Positions 29,852 through 38,448 of a DNA stretch of 50,805 nt are shown here, piece after piece. Position numbers and translations under genes: made by a program. The notes under the pieces were generated by a model, which saw only the letters and a list, made by a program, of their open reading frames with translations, had not been told where the DNA came from and did no database searches. The stretch comes from Chthoniobacter flavus (GTDB lineage: Bacteria > Verrucomicrobiota > Verrucomicrobiia > Chthoniobacterales > Chthoniobacteraceae). The stretch spans positions 1 through 50,805 of the forward strand of contig CAMAUX010000039.1 in assembly GCA_945861435.1 (NCBI GenBank), read 5' to 3'. Each line of letters opens with the position of its first letter. Position 1 is the first letter of the stretch.

Positions 29852-31810
29852 ATGATGAGCTTTCGAGAATGGCTGGCCGGGCGCCTGAAGTTTTTGTGTT
29901 TGCAGGCTGGGATTTTCGTCGTGCTGTCGGCGCTGTTGCGCATGGTGCTGCTGTTTCGCTTCGGGCCCGGGGGTGGTGGGGGTGCGGGGAGCGGAGTGGC
30001 GATGGGTGATCTTCTGCAGTTGTTTGGGGTGGGGCTGCACGTGGATCTTGCGATGGGGGCCTTGGCTCTTTTGCCGGTGGCCGGTGCGGTGCTGCTGGTG
30101 TCCGGGCGCTGGCTTGAGCGTGGCTGGCGGCGGCGGTTGTTGTGGGGGGGCTGCGGGGTGTGGTGGGGGGTGCTGATCTTTCTTTGGATTTCGGAGTTTT
30201 ACTTCTTCAAGGAGTACCTTGCCCGGTTCAACACGGTGGCCATTGACTACGTGCACTATTGGACGGAGGTGAGTGGGAACATCCGGGAGATGTACCCGGT
30301 GCGGGATATCATCGGGGCGTGCGTGTTGGGGGCGGCGGGGGTGGTGTTCCTTTGCTGGCAGTGCGCTCCGGCGCAGGGGGAGGCAGGGTTGGGGCGTCGG
30401 TTGACGGGGTTTGGGTTGTGGCTGGGCGGTTCGCTGGGGTTGTGCGCGACGCTGAGTTTGAGCGAGGTGCAGTGGAGCGCGGAGCGACTCTTCAACGAGA
30501 TGTCGAGCAACGGACTCTTTTCCGGGGCGGTGGCGGGATGGACGCGGGAGCTGCCGTACGGGGATTTTTATGCGACGATGCCGCGTGCGGAGGCGTTTGC
30601 GAAAGTGCGTGCGCATGTGGCTGGGGATGGGCAGTTGGTGGAGGATCCCTTTTCGATCCAGAGGCGGATTGCGGGCGATGCCCAGAGGCGGAAGCTCAAC
30701 GTGGTGTTGCTGCTGGAGGAGAGCTTTGGATCGGAGTTCTGGGGTGTGCTCAATGGTGCGGCGGACAAGGGGAGTCTCACCCCTCGCCTTGACGAACTCG
30801 CGCAGCGGGAGGGGTTGCTGTTCGAGCGCCTTTACGCCGATGGCAACCGGACCATTCGGGGAATCGAGGGGGTGTTGGCCAGTTTCCCGCCGATGCCCGG
30901 GGATTCGATCGTTGCGCGCACGCGCACGCAGGATTGCGAGACGATCGCGCAGGCGCTCAGGCGCGACGGGTACTCGACGACCTTCATTTATCCCGGACGC
31001 GGGGTTTTTGACGGACTGGGGCGCTTCGCACTTGGCAATGGGTTTGACACGTTTTTGGAGCAGAAGGATTTCAAGGATCCGGCGTTCACGACGGTGTGGG
31101 GGGCGTGTGATGAGGATTTGTACGACAAGGTGCTCGAGCAGATGCGGGAGAAGCACGGCAGCGGGCAGCCGTTCCTGATCACCGCGCTCTCAGTGACCAA
31201 TCACCAGCCGTTCACTTACCCCGCGGGGCGCATCCCGGAGCCCCCCAAGGGGCGCAGTCGCCGGAATGCCGTGAAGTACGTGGATTACGCATTGGGGCGG
31301 TTCTTTGACATGGCGCGCAAGGAGCCGTTCTGGAAGGACACGGTCTTTGTGGTGGTGGCCGATCATGGGGCGCGGGTTTACGGGAAGCAGACGATTCCGA
31401 TCCGTTCCTACAAGATCCCGATGTTGGTGTTGGGGCCGGCGGTGGTGGAGGGGCCGCGGCGGATTGGGACCCTTGGGTGTCAGCTTGATGTGGCGCCGAC
31501 GATTCTCGGGATGATTGGGCGGCCCTATGACAGCACGTTCTTCGGTCACGACCTGCTCAAGCCTGAGGCATCGAAAAGCCGGGTTCTGCTCAATCACAAT
31601 CGTTCCATTGGCATCTTCCGCGACGAGCATCTGGTCGTGCTCGGTTTGAACCGGACGACGGAGTATTTCAGCGTCCCGAAAGGGGGCGATCAGTTGGAGA
31701 AAGTGCCCGTGGCCGACGCGTTGGGGCGGGAGTTGGAGGAGGAGGCGACTGCGTTTTACCAAGTGGCGGATGAGCTCTACATGCAGCGCCGGTACAAGGT
31801 TGGGCGGTGA
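29852..31810 (+). CDS. LtaS/OpgB-like membrane phosphotransferase (sulfatase superfamily)
   Basis: A 652-residue protein. Four or five membrane helices lie in residues ~15-205 (for example FVVLSALLRMVLLF, LALLPVAGAVLLVSG, VWWGVLIFLWISEFYFF). An extracytoplasmic alkaline-phosphatase-superfamily domain follows, like that of lipoteichoic acid synthase and phosphoglycerol transferases: VVLLLEESFGSEFWG (Glu289-Glu290), the nucleophile in DGNRTIRGIEGV (Thr334), SVTNHQPFTYP and VVADHGARVYG. In Gram-negative bacteria such enzymes add phosphoglycerol or phosphoethanolamine to periplasmic glucans or lipids. Two adjacent ATGs (29852, 29855) are possible starts. It is followed by an acyltransferase and a sulfatase on the same strand. 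Confidence 0.85.
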   Translation: MMSFREWLAGRLKFLCLQAGIFVVLSALLRMVLLFRFGPGGGGGAGSGVAMGDLLQLFGVGLHVDLAMGALALLPVAGAVLLVSGRWLERGWRRRLLWGGCGVWWGVLIFLWISEFYFFKEYLARFNTVAIDYVHYWTEVSGNIREMYPVRDIIGACVLGAAGVVFLCWQCAPAQGEAGLGRRLTGFGLWLGGSLGLCATLSLSEVQWSAERLFNEMSSNGLFSGAVAGWTRELPYGDFYATMPRAEAFAKVRAHVAGDGQLVEDPFSIQRRIAGDAQRRKLNVVLLLEESFGSEFWGVLNGAADKGSLTPRLDELAQREGLLFERLYADGNRTIRGIEGVLASFPPMPGDSIVARTRTQDCETIAQALRRDGYSTTFIYPGRGVFDGLGRFALGNGFDTFLEQKDFKDPAFTTVWGACDEDLYDKVLEQMREKHGSGQPFLITALSVTNHQPFTYPAGRIPEPPKGRSRRNAVKYVDYALGRFFDMARKEPFWKDTVFVVVADHGARVYGKQTIPIRSYKIPMLVLGPAVVEGPRRIGTLGCQLDVAPTILGMIGRPYDSTFFGHDLLKPEASKSRVLLNHNRSIGIFRDEHLVVLGLNRTTEYFSVPKGGDQLEKVPVADALGRELEEEATAFYQVADELYMQRRYKVGR

Positions 31811-31922
31811 CGCTGGGGTGCGGTTGCGGTGCGGGAGTGTTTGAGCGGTTTTGGTAATCCGGGGTTGTTTGTTGTCGCAAACGACTTCGGCTCGTGGTGC
31901 ATTCCTCGGTCGGCCTGTCGCA

Positions 31923-31952
31923 GGGCGCGACCCGTCCGGGTGACGGGCGCCC
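31923..31952. terminator. GC-rich hairpin between LtaS-like gene and acyltransferase gene
   Basis: GGGCGC ... GCGCCC (31923-31928 with 31947-31952) encloses a nested ACCCG-TC-CGGGT stem. It lies about 110 bases after the LtaS-like stop and 37 bases before the acyltransferase start. It could be a T-poor terminator or a leader structure. Confidence 0.35.
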
Positions 31953-31988
31953 ATGGCCGTCCCCCCCCCGCCGCATCCCCCCAGAGTC

Positions 31989-33272
31989 ATGTCACTGCCG
32001 AATGCCGTTCCTGTGTCTGTCCCCGTGTTCGCTGGGTCGGGCGCGTCCGATGCCAGTGTTGCGAAAGAAACGGTGGGGCGGCCTTCGCGGCTGATCTCGG
32101 TGGATGCGCTGCGTGGGTTCGACATGTTTTGGATCATCGGTGGTGAGCAGGTGGCGCACGCGTTGGAATCGTTTGGCGGCGGCGAGGGGCCTCTCTCCGT
32201 CCTCGCCACCCAGCTCAAGCATGTGGAGTGGGCGGGGTTCCGTTTTTACGACGGGATATTCCCGCTGTTTCTGTTTCTGATCGGGGTGTCGATCGTTCTG
32301 TCTTTGGATCGTGTGGTGGCGACGGCGGGGCGTCGTGGGGCGTTGGGGCGCATTGCGCGGCGGAGCGCGCTGCTGTTTGTGGTGGGGGTTTTTTATTATG
32401 GCGGGGTGACGCGGGCGTGGCCGGACGTGCAGGTGTCCGGGGTGCTGCCACGGATCGCGGTGTGCTATCTGGTGGCGGCGTCGCTGTACGTGTGTCTTCC
32501 GCGCAGGGGGGTGGTGATCGCTGCTGTGGCGCTTCTGGTGGGATACTGGGGGCTGCTGAATTTCGTGCCGTTTCCGGACGTGGATCTCAAGCACGGGACG
32601 TTGGGCAAGAAGGGCAGTCAGACGGAGGCGAAGGCGCCGGAGGTGCTTTTGGAGGGGGTTTCCGGGACGGTGCGCGGGACGTTTGAAGAGGGGCGCAATC
32701 TGGCGCATTACGTGGACTTCCGCTGGTTGCCTGGACGCAAACGCAATTTGTATTACACGAACGAGGGATTGCTGAGCACGCTGCCTGCGGTGGCGACGAC
32801 GCTCTTTGGAATTCTAGCGGGCTGGGTGCTGACGAGTGGGGGGTGGACGGAGCGTCGGAAGGTGGCGGTGCTGGTGGGTGCGGGGGCCGCGGCGATGGCG
32901 CTGGGGTTTGTGTGGGGGTGGGAGTTTCCGGTGATCAAGCGGATCTGGACTTCCTCGTTCAGCCTCGTGGCGGGGGGCTTTGCGGCGATGCTTCTCGGGG
33001 TGTTTTATTTGGTGGTGGATGTGTGGCAGTGGCGTCGGTGGTGCGAGCCCTTTCTGTGGATCGGATCGAACGCGTTGGTGGCGTATCTGGCGGTGAATCT
33101 CGTGGACTTCGATGCGATCGCGGCGCGTTTGGTGGGAGGGGGTGTGAAGGAGTTTCTTGAGGTGCATTTCGTCAAGGGGGCCGGGGGTCTGTTGCTGGCG
33201 CTGATGGCGCTGGCGCTGCCCGTGCTCCTTGTGCGCTTTCTTCATGAGCGCAAGATTTTCATCCGGTTGTGA
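31989..33272 (+). CDS. HGSNAT-like (DUF5009/DUF1624) membrane acyltransferase
   Basis: A 427-residue integral membrane protein with about 10-11 helices. After a ~30-residue polar lead it has the family signature SVDALRGFDMFWIIGGEQ, then FRFYDGIFPLFLFLIGVSIVLS and RIARRSALLFVVGVFYYGG. Bacterial relatives of the lysosomal heparan-alpha-glucosaminide N-acetyltransferase share this layout and are thought to move acetyl groups across the membrane onto glycans. The frame opens at 31953, but I chose the ATG at 31989; neither has a strong ribosome site. Its stop codon overlaps the GTG of the next gene, a sulfatase, implying coupled expression and a shared role in sulfated or aminosugar glycan processing. 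Confidence 0.83.
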   Translation: MSLPNAVPVSVPVFAGSGASDASVAKETVGRPSRLISVDALRGFDMFWIIGGEQVAHALESFGGGEGPLSVLATQLKHVEWAGFRFYDGIFPLFLFLIGVSIVLSLDRVVATAGRRGALGRIARRSALLFVVGVFYYGGVTRAWPDVQVSGVLPRIAVCYLVAASLYVCLPRRGVVIAAVALLVGYWGLLNFVPFPDVDLKHGTLGKKGSQTEAKAPEVLLEGVSGTVRGTFEEGRNLAHYVDFRWLPGRKRNLYYTNEGLLSTLPAVATTLFGILAGWVLTSGGWTERRKVAVLVGAGAAAMALGFVWGWEFPVIKRIWTSSFSLVAGGFAAMLLGVFYLVVDVWQWRRWCEPFLWIGSNALVAYLAVNLVDFDAIAARLVGGGVKEFLEVHFVKGAGGLLLALMALALPVLLVRFLHERKIFIRL

Positions 33273-34747
33273 GTGGTGGCGTTGATTCTCGTTGGAGCCG
33301 GGGTTGCCTGTTTCCAAGGAGCCGCCTGCTCTGGGTGCTTGCGGTGTGGGGTGCGATGGCGTGCATGCTGCATGCGGCGCAGCGGCCGAATATTCTCTTC
33401 ATCCTCGGGGATAACTGGCGGTGGCCGACGGCGGGTGTGCTTGGGGATCCGATGGCGCGGACGCCGGCGTTCGACCGTGTGGTGAGGGAGGGGGTGCTCT
33501 TTCGGCACACGTTTAATGTGGTGCCGTCGTGCTCGCCGTCGCGTGCGACGATGTTGACTGGGCGTTACGCGCATGAGCTCGGGGAGCGGGCCAGTCTCTG
33601 GAGTGCGTTTCCCCAAGACACACCGGTGGTGACGCAGATGCTGCGCGATGCCGGTTATGAGCTGGGCTACAGCGGCAAGCCGTGGGCGCCCGGAAACGCG
33701 GAGGTGTCCGGCTGGAAGGAGAATCCAGTGGGGCCGAAGCACGCGAGCTTCGAGGCTTTTCATGGGAAGCGCACGCCGGGGAAGCCTTTCTTTTTCTGGC
33801 TGGGAAACACGGCGACGGCCACGCGCGGCGGGAGGCTGGACTTTGTGAAGGTGGCGCAGGATGCGGGTTTGGATGCCGGGGCGATCACGGTTCCGCCGGA
33901 GCTTCCGGATTGTGCGGAGGTGCGGCAGGACCTGCTTAATTATTACGGCGGGGTGTTGAAGTTGGACGAGGAGGCGGCACGGGCGCTTGCGGTGTTGGAG
34001 GGCGCGGGGGAGTTGGCGGAGACCGTGGTGGTTTACACGGCGGACAACGGTTGGCAGATGCCGCGCGGGCTCGCGAATTGCTACGATGCGGGGTCGCGCG
34101 TGCCACTGGCGGTGCGGTGGGGAGGGCGGTTGAAGGCGGGGCGGGAGGTGGATGCGTTTGTGAGTCTCGGGGATCTCGGGCCGACGTTTCTTGAGCTGGC
34201 CGGGATTGCGCCGCCTGCGGTGATGACGATGCGCAGCATCAAGGGGCTGCTGCTCGGGGAGTCCGAGGCTTTCGTGCGGGATGCGGTGTTTATCGAGCGG
34301 GAGCGGCATGCGGATGTGCGCCGGGATCATCTGGGCTACCCCGTGCGCGCCATTCGGACCCGGGATTTTTTATATGTGCGCAACTTGCGTCCGGATCGGT
34401 GGCCGGCGGGGGATCCGGATGTGTTCTTCATCCATGGACGGCCCTTTGGGGATGTGGACACCACGCGGGTGAAGGACTTTCTGCTCGCGCATTGGGAGGA
34501 GCCGGCGGTTGCGGGACGTTTTGCGCTGATCTTCGGGAAGCGTCCTGCGGAGGAGCTCTATGATCTGCGCAATGATCCGCACCAGATTCGTAATGTGGCG
34601 GGCAGCGCGGAGTTTGCAGTGGCGCTGGGCCGGTTGCGAAAGAGGGTGGAGGAGTGGATGCGGGAGACGGGGGATCCGCGGTTCGACCCGGCTTATGAGG
34701 GGTGGGATGGGTTGCCGTATTATGGAAGGCCGTCGGTGCGGGAGTGA
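33269..34747 (+). CDS. Exported formylglycine sulfatase (arylsulfatase family)
   Basis: A 492-residue sulfatase. The GTG at 33269 overlaps the previous stop (GTGA), and the N-terminus is a signal region (RLLWVLAVWGAMACMLHAA). The catalytic domain begins RPNILFILGDNW and contains the S1-family motif CSPSRATMLTGR (Cys88, the residue normally converted to formylglycine), YELGYSGKPW, YTADNGWQ and, near the end, EELYDLRNDPHQIRN. It should remove sulfate esters from carbohydrates in the periplasm or outside the cell. No formylglycine-generating enzyme is in the window. The second residue of the DDxxx metal motif is changed (GDNW rather than DD), which may affect calcium binding. Confidence 0.88.
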   Translation: MSGGVDSRWSRGCLFPRSRLLWVLAVWGAMACMLHAAQRPNILFILGDNWRWPTAGVLGDPMARTPAFDRVVREGVLFRHTFNVVPSCSPSRATMLTGRYAHELGERASLWSAFPQDTPVVTQMLRDAGYELGYSGKPWAPGNAEVSGWKENPVGPKHASFEAFHGKRTPGKPFFFWLGNTATATRGGRLDFVKVAQDAGLDAGAITVPPELPDCAEVRQDLLNYYGGVLKLDEEAARALAVLEGAGELAETVVVYTADNGWQMPRGLANCYDAGSRVPLAVRWGGRLKAGREVDAFVSLGDLGPTFLELAGIAPPAVMTMRSIKGLLLGESEAFVRDAVFIERERHADVRRDHLGYPVRAIRTRDFLYVRNLRPDRWPAGDPDVFFIHGRPFGDVDTTRVKDFLLAHWEEPAVAGRFALIFGKRPAEELYDLRNDPHQIRNVAGSAEFAVALGRLRKRVEEWMRETGDPRFDPAYEGWDGLPYYGRPSVRE

Positions 34748-34793
34748 GCGGTGACGGGGACTCCGGGGACTCCATGGCCTGCGGGGTCGGTCT

Positions 34794-35534
34794 TTACTGC
34801 GGATCGATGCGGTGGGTGGCTTCGAAGGCGGTGTAGTGCTGCTGGAGCTCGGCCCAGAAAGGGGCGAGGGAGGGGTCGCGTGCGGTGTGTTCGGCGGCGA
34901 GTTGTTCCCATGCAGGACCGTGCATGGGGGCGGGGAAGATGTGGACGGGGATGGGGATGGTTTCTGCGGCTGGTGGGGAGCCGGATGGAGATGTGGAGTC
35001 GGAGACTGCGAGGAAGATTTCCTCGATGGCGTCGTCGCCGATGGCGAGGCAGCCGATGGAGCGCGCTCCGCCGTGGATGTAGATGTCGCTGCCCGGGGCC
35101 GCGGGGTCGGCGTGGCGGAGGTCGCGGGGTGTGGGGTAGTCGAGACCGAGTGAGAGGTGGTAGGAGCTGAGCGGGTTGAGGACGGCGATGGAGTAGAGGC
35201 CTTCCGGGATCTGGCGGTCGCCTTCGCGTTTCTTCGGGCCGAGGGAGCCGGATTGGGCGAGGAGGGGGAAGGTGGCGATTTTGCGCAGGGGCTCGGAGGG
35301 GGAGGAGGATGCCCAGAGTTCAAGGATCTGGGTGTGCTTGAAGGCGCGGAGGAAAAGGCGGCTGGCGGGGTAGGAGACGCCGACGTCCGCAAAGCGAGTG
35401 CGGATGCGGTTTTCGGAGTGTTTGCGTGCGGCTTCGATGCGCTGTCGCGCTTCGGCGGGCAGGGGGGTGGAGCGCTTGCAGGCGGGGATGATCATCAGGA
35501 GCGCAGAGAGGAGCCAGATCCAGCGGCGCAGCAT
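34794..35534 (-). CDS. L,D-transpeptidase (YkuD/YafK type), lipoprotein
   Basis: A 246-residue protein with a lipoprotein signal (LLSALLMIIPAC, lipidated Cys at 19). The catalytic core has REGDRQIPEGLYSI, then SDIYIHGGARSIGCLAIGD with His154 and Cys162 as the expected active site of the HxxxxxxxC type. YafK-like L,D-transpeptidases cross-link peptidoglycan or release proteins from it. The C-terminal part (PIPVHIFP ... HGPAWEQL) matches the extended YafK arrangement. It is convergent with the sulfatase gene and is followed 29 bases away from a TraB-type gene on the same strand, so the two may be cotranscribed. Confidence 0.85.
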   Translation of the reverse strand: MLRRWIWLLSALLMIIPACKRSTPLPAEARQRIEAARKHSENRIRTRFADVGVSYPASRLFLRAFKHTQILELWASSSPSEPLRKIATFPLLAQSGSLGPKKREGDRQIPEGLYSIAVLNPLSSYHLSLGLDYPTPRDLRHADPAAPGSDIYIHGGARSIGCLAIGDDAIEEIFLAVSDSTSPSGSPPAAETIPIPVHIFPAPMHGPAWEQLAAEHTARDPSLAPFWAELQQHYTAFEATHRIDPQ

Positions 35535-35563
35535 GGGGGAACGTGGCAGGGGCGGTGGCGGAG

Positions 35564-36766
35564 TCAGGGGCGGTGTTCCGGGCCGCCGGTTTTCTCGGGC
35601 GAGCGGGTGAAGGGGATGGCGATGCGGGTGATGCGTTGGGTTTCACGAAAGCCGCGTTTGAGGATTTCGGATTCGATGCCGGGGAGGTGCGCGGCGCCCC
35701 AAGGGACGACGATGAGGGAGTGGGGGGAGTCGAGGTTCTGGTCGATTTCCGCGAGGAGGTGTTTGTTTCGGAGGGAGAGGATGTCGTTCATCATGGCGGT
35801 GGCGCGGGATTGATTGAGGTCGCTGAGTTCCGGGCTGCGGAGGATTGCGAGGGCCTCTGCGAGGGATTCAGCGGAGAGGAGGCGGCCGACGGCGCGCAGG
35901 AGGGCGAGGGTGTCGGGTTGGAAGGTGCTGATGTCGACGTCTGCGTGGCGGAAGAGGAGGGGATTGGCGGATGGGGACGTGGTGCGCGAGAGGGAGGATG
36001 GGGTGTCGGCGTGGAGGTCGGAGTCGGTCTGAGCGCTGAGGCCGAGGCGTTTTGCGAGGCGGGCGTAGTTGAAGGAAGTTTGGAGGAGGTGTTTTTCGTC
36101 GGTGACACCTTCCATGAGGACGACAGCGGAGGAGCCTTTCGGGACGCTGTTGCGGATCTGCTCGTAGAAGGTGGGGGATGCGATGTGGATCATGCCGACG
36201 AGGCGCACCTGTTTGTCGTCGCGCTGGAAGTGGCGTTCCTGGGAGCGGATGCCATCGAGGTGGAGGGTGAGGTAGCCGGCGGTCTCGCGTTGGATGGTGA
36301 AGAGGAGGGCGTGGGTGAGGAGGCCGCCCATGGTGGCGGCGAGGAGCGGGGTGTAGAGGGCTGCGGCAAGAAGGTTGGGCAGGGACATGGAGGGCCGCGC
36401 GGTGAAGCGGCCGATCCATGAGGGGTCATCGCGGCGGTTGCGCAGGAAGGCGAGGAAGGCGGCGGCGGCGGCGGTTTGAATGAGGGCGATGAGAAGGCGG
36501 TGTTGATCGGGCAGCAGGAGGCTGAGTGGGAGGCTGCCCATGGAGCGCCAGAGGATGAAGAGGGAGGGAAGAAGAAGGAGGCGCTTGGGTGGGCGGGGGC
36601 TGAGCGCCATGGCGACGTAGGCAGCGAGGGCGGCGATGCAGAGGAGGACCTGAGCGGTGATGCTGATGGCGGAGAGCCATGCGACAGACGGGCGCAGTGC
36701 GCTGGCGAGGCTCAGCAGCCCTTGGATGAGCCATCCGAGCAGGAAGATGTGGATGAGTGGGAGCAT
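35564..36766 (-). CDS. Membrane-anchored TraB/GumN-domain protein
   Basis: A 400-residue protein. The ATG at 36766 begins a hydrophobic N-terminal half with about five membrane helices (residues ~3-110 and 130-158). The C-terminal ~210 residues carry the TraB/GumN (TIKI-like) signature: a first GxxH in VGMIHIASPTFY (Gly191, His194), AVVLMEGVTDE, the conserved arginine in SLRNKHLLAEI and a second GxxH in VVPWGAAHLPGIE (Gly357, His360). TraB/TIKI proteins are proposed metalloproteases; the two GxxH motifs are the presumed metal sites. The frame is open far upstream, but that part overlaps the neighbouring gene's opposite frames. It lies just upstream of the L,D-transpeptidase gene. Confidence 0.82.
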   Translation of the reverse strand: MLPLIHIFLLGWLIQGLLSLASALRPSVAWLSAISITAQVLLCIAALAAYVAMALSPRPPKRLLLLPSLFILWRSMGSLPLSLLLPDQHRLLIALIQTAAAAAFLAFLRNRRDDPSWIGRFTARPSMSLPNLLAAALYTPLLAATMGGLLTHALLFTIQRETAGYLTLHLDGIRSQERHFQRDDKQVRLVGMIHIASPTFYEQIRNSVPKGSSAVVLMEGVTDEKHLLQTSFNYARLAKRLGLSAQTDSDLHADTPSSLSRTTSPSANPLLFRHADVDISTFQPDTLALLRAVGRLLSAESLAEALAILRSPELSDLNQSRATAMMNDILSLRNKHLLAEIDQNLDSPHSLIVVPWGAAHLPGIESEILKRGFRETQRITRIAIPFTRSPEKTGGPEHRP

Positions 36767-36873
36767 GGGCGGTTTTGAGTGCGAGCGTGTGGAAACGCGG
36801 GGGCCGGCGTGTGCGCGGTTGCGGGCAGCGATCAGGTGGGTGTGATCGCTGCGGTGTTTGTGAACGCAGCTGC

Positions 36874-37992
36874 TCAGCGCGCTGCGCTGGTGGCCTGTGG
36901 GAGTGCGGTGCCTGCGGAATCGCAGACGCGAAGTTGGAAATCCCATTCGACGGTCCAGGTTTCCTTCTGCTCGTTCTGACAGCATTTGACGACGAGGAGG
37001 TTGGGGCCCTTGAGGAGCGCAGCCTTGAGCTTGTATTGGTCCATACGCTGGCCGCGGTGGTATTCGTCGCGAGCGAAGAGGAGTTTGCCGTTGAGCCACA
37101 CCTTCCATGCGTTTTTGCAGCCGAGGCGCAGTTCGGCTTCGCGGGCGGTGTCCGAATCGAAGGTGGTGGCGGCGTAGGCGGTGGAATCCTTGAGCATGCC
37201 GAAGGGCTTGTTGAAATCGACCTTGCCGAAGGGGTCGTCGCTCTGGAGGGGTTTCCATGCGAGGGAACCCTGCGCGGTCTGATAGGTGGCGGCGGGGTTG
37301 AAGGGGGATGTGAGCAGTTCGGATTCGGGGGCGAACACGGTGTCGAAGCCGCGGCGTTCTGTGTTGTCGAAGGGGCCGACGACGTGCCAGCGGGTGAGGA
37401 AGCCGAAGTGTTTGGCGAGGTCGACCTTGGTGCCGAGTTTTTCGAGTTGTTCGGAGACGCGCTTGGTTTGGTCCTCGTCGCGGACGGCGTCGAGTGCCTT
37501 GAGGTAAAGGGCCTTGGAATCGTCGGCGGAGGCTGTTGCAGCGGCGGTGATGAGGCGTTGGACTGCGCCGCGGCGCAGTTCCTGGACGGGGTCGTTCAGG
37601 AGGGAGGGTTCGATTTCGTCGAGGCGCTTGGGGTCTGCTTTCTGGAGGAGATCGAAGGCGAGCTGGCGGGTGGGTGCGGGGCGCGTGGGGTCGAGAAGGA
37701 GGTGTTCGATTTCCTTGGTGGGGAGGGGTTGTTTGGCGCGTTGGGCGCGGTCGAGGATGGTGTCTGCGGCGAGGCGCAGCCAGTTGTCGGCGACGGGGCT
37801 TCCGGTGCCGGCTGCTTCAAGGAGGGGGAGGAGGATGGATGGGCCTTGGGCGACGACCTCTTTCCATGCGGTCTGTGCGGCCTCGTTGCCGCGGCCTTCC
37901 GGGCCGATGCGAGTGAGGACCTGGAGGGGGCTTTCGGCAGCCCAGAGGGAAACCGCTGAGGAGGCGAGGAGGACGAGGAGGGAGGCCTTCAT
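36874..37992 (-). CDS. Exported HEAT-like protein with C-terminal beta domain
   Basis: A 372-residue protein with a signal peptide (KASLLVLLASSAVSLWAAE). Residues ~25-175 form helical HEAT-like repeats (RQLAFDLLQKADPKRLDEIEPSLLNDPVQELRRGAVQRL). From about 190 the protein becomes beta-rich: TRWHVVGPFDNTERRGFDTVF, then ATTFDSDTAREAELRLGCKNAWKVWLNGKLLF, VVKCCQNEQKETWTVEWDFQLRV. This last part resembles carbohydrate-binding/lectin-like modules found in PVC proteins. The function is unknown. The ATG at 37992 fixes the signal peptide; the upstream open frame runs into repeat DNA and is not coding. It is 107 bases upstream of the TraB-type gene on the same strand. Confidence 0.75.
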   Translation of the reverse strand: MKASLLVLLASSAVSLWAAESPLQVLTRIGPEGRGNEAAQTAWKEVVAQGPSILLPLLEAAGTGSPVADNWLRLAADTILDRAQRAKQPLPTKEIEHLLLDPTRPAPTRQLAFDLLQKADPKRLDEIEPSLLNDPVQELRRGAVQRLITAAATASADDSKALYLKALDAVRDEDQTKRVSEQLEKLGTKVDLAKHFGFLTRWHVVGPFDNTERRGFDTVFAPESELLTSPFNPAATYQTAQGSLAWKPLQSDDPFGKVDFNKPFGMLKDSTAYAATTFDSDTAREAELRLGCKNAWKVWLNGKLLFARDEYHRGQRMDQYKLKAALLKGPNLLVVKCCQNEQKETWTVEWDFQLRVCDSAGTALPQATSAAR

Positions 37993-38043
37993 GGGGGCGC
38001 AGGCTAGCGGGGCGCGATGGGAGTGGTCACGCCCGATTGCGGC

Positions 38044-38336
38044 GGGGGGGCGGCCGTGTGGGCGGGTATCTTGAAGGGGCGAGGTCCGGGACCGAGGCGA
38101 TCGCGATAGGAGAGGTTTCCTCTCGTTATCATGCTTCTCGCGCCCCCTGCCGGGGCGCATCGCGTGGTGGGATGAAATCCGGTGGTTCCCTTCGTCCGCG
38201 TTGCGGACTGCGTCCACCACCGGCTAATTTTCTTTCATGCCTCCGGCATGGTGCAGGCACGCAGGGGTCAAAGCCCGTGAGCGCGTGCCGAACTTAAAGG
38301 GACCGCCTGGGTGCACGGCGGCCAAGAGCGAGTGGC
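38044..38336 (+). repeat. Structured direct repeat, copy A
   Basis: This 293-bp unit recurs exactly 405 bp downstream with about eight differences, roughly 97% identity. It includes an outer inverted repeat CCGGTGGT/ACCACCGG (38179-38186 with 38216-38223), a nested perfect stem GTCCGC-GTT-GCGGAC (38194-38208), and a following stem CATGCC-TCC-GGCATG (38236-38250). The pattern of nested hairpins resembles REP/BIME-like mobile sequences. Confidence 0.9.
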
Positions 38337-38353
38337 CAGTAATCCATGATCCG

Positions 38354-38374
38354 CGACGGACGACGGACGACGGA
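38354..38374 (+). repeat. Heptanucleotide tandem repeat between the copies
   Basis: CGACGGA is repeated three times, then decays into CGAAGAA. A second heptamer array, GAGTGGC twice plus GAG, follows at 38393-38409. Confidence 0.85.
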
Positions 38375-38448
38375 CGAAGAACGAAACACCGCGAGTGGCG
38401 AGTGGCGAGAAGAGGCGAAAGATTGCCTGTCCCTTGCGGCCGTTCCGT

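Noticed and set aside
38354-38409. Possible CRISPR-like array because of short repeats
   Set aside because: The repeats are 7-bp tandem units without spacers, and no cas gene is present.
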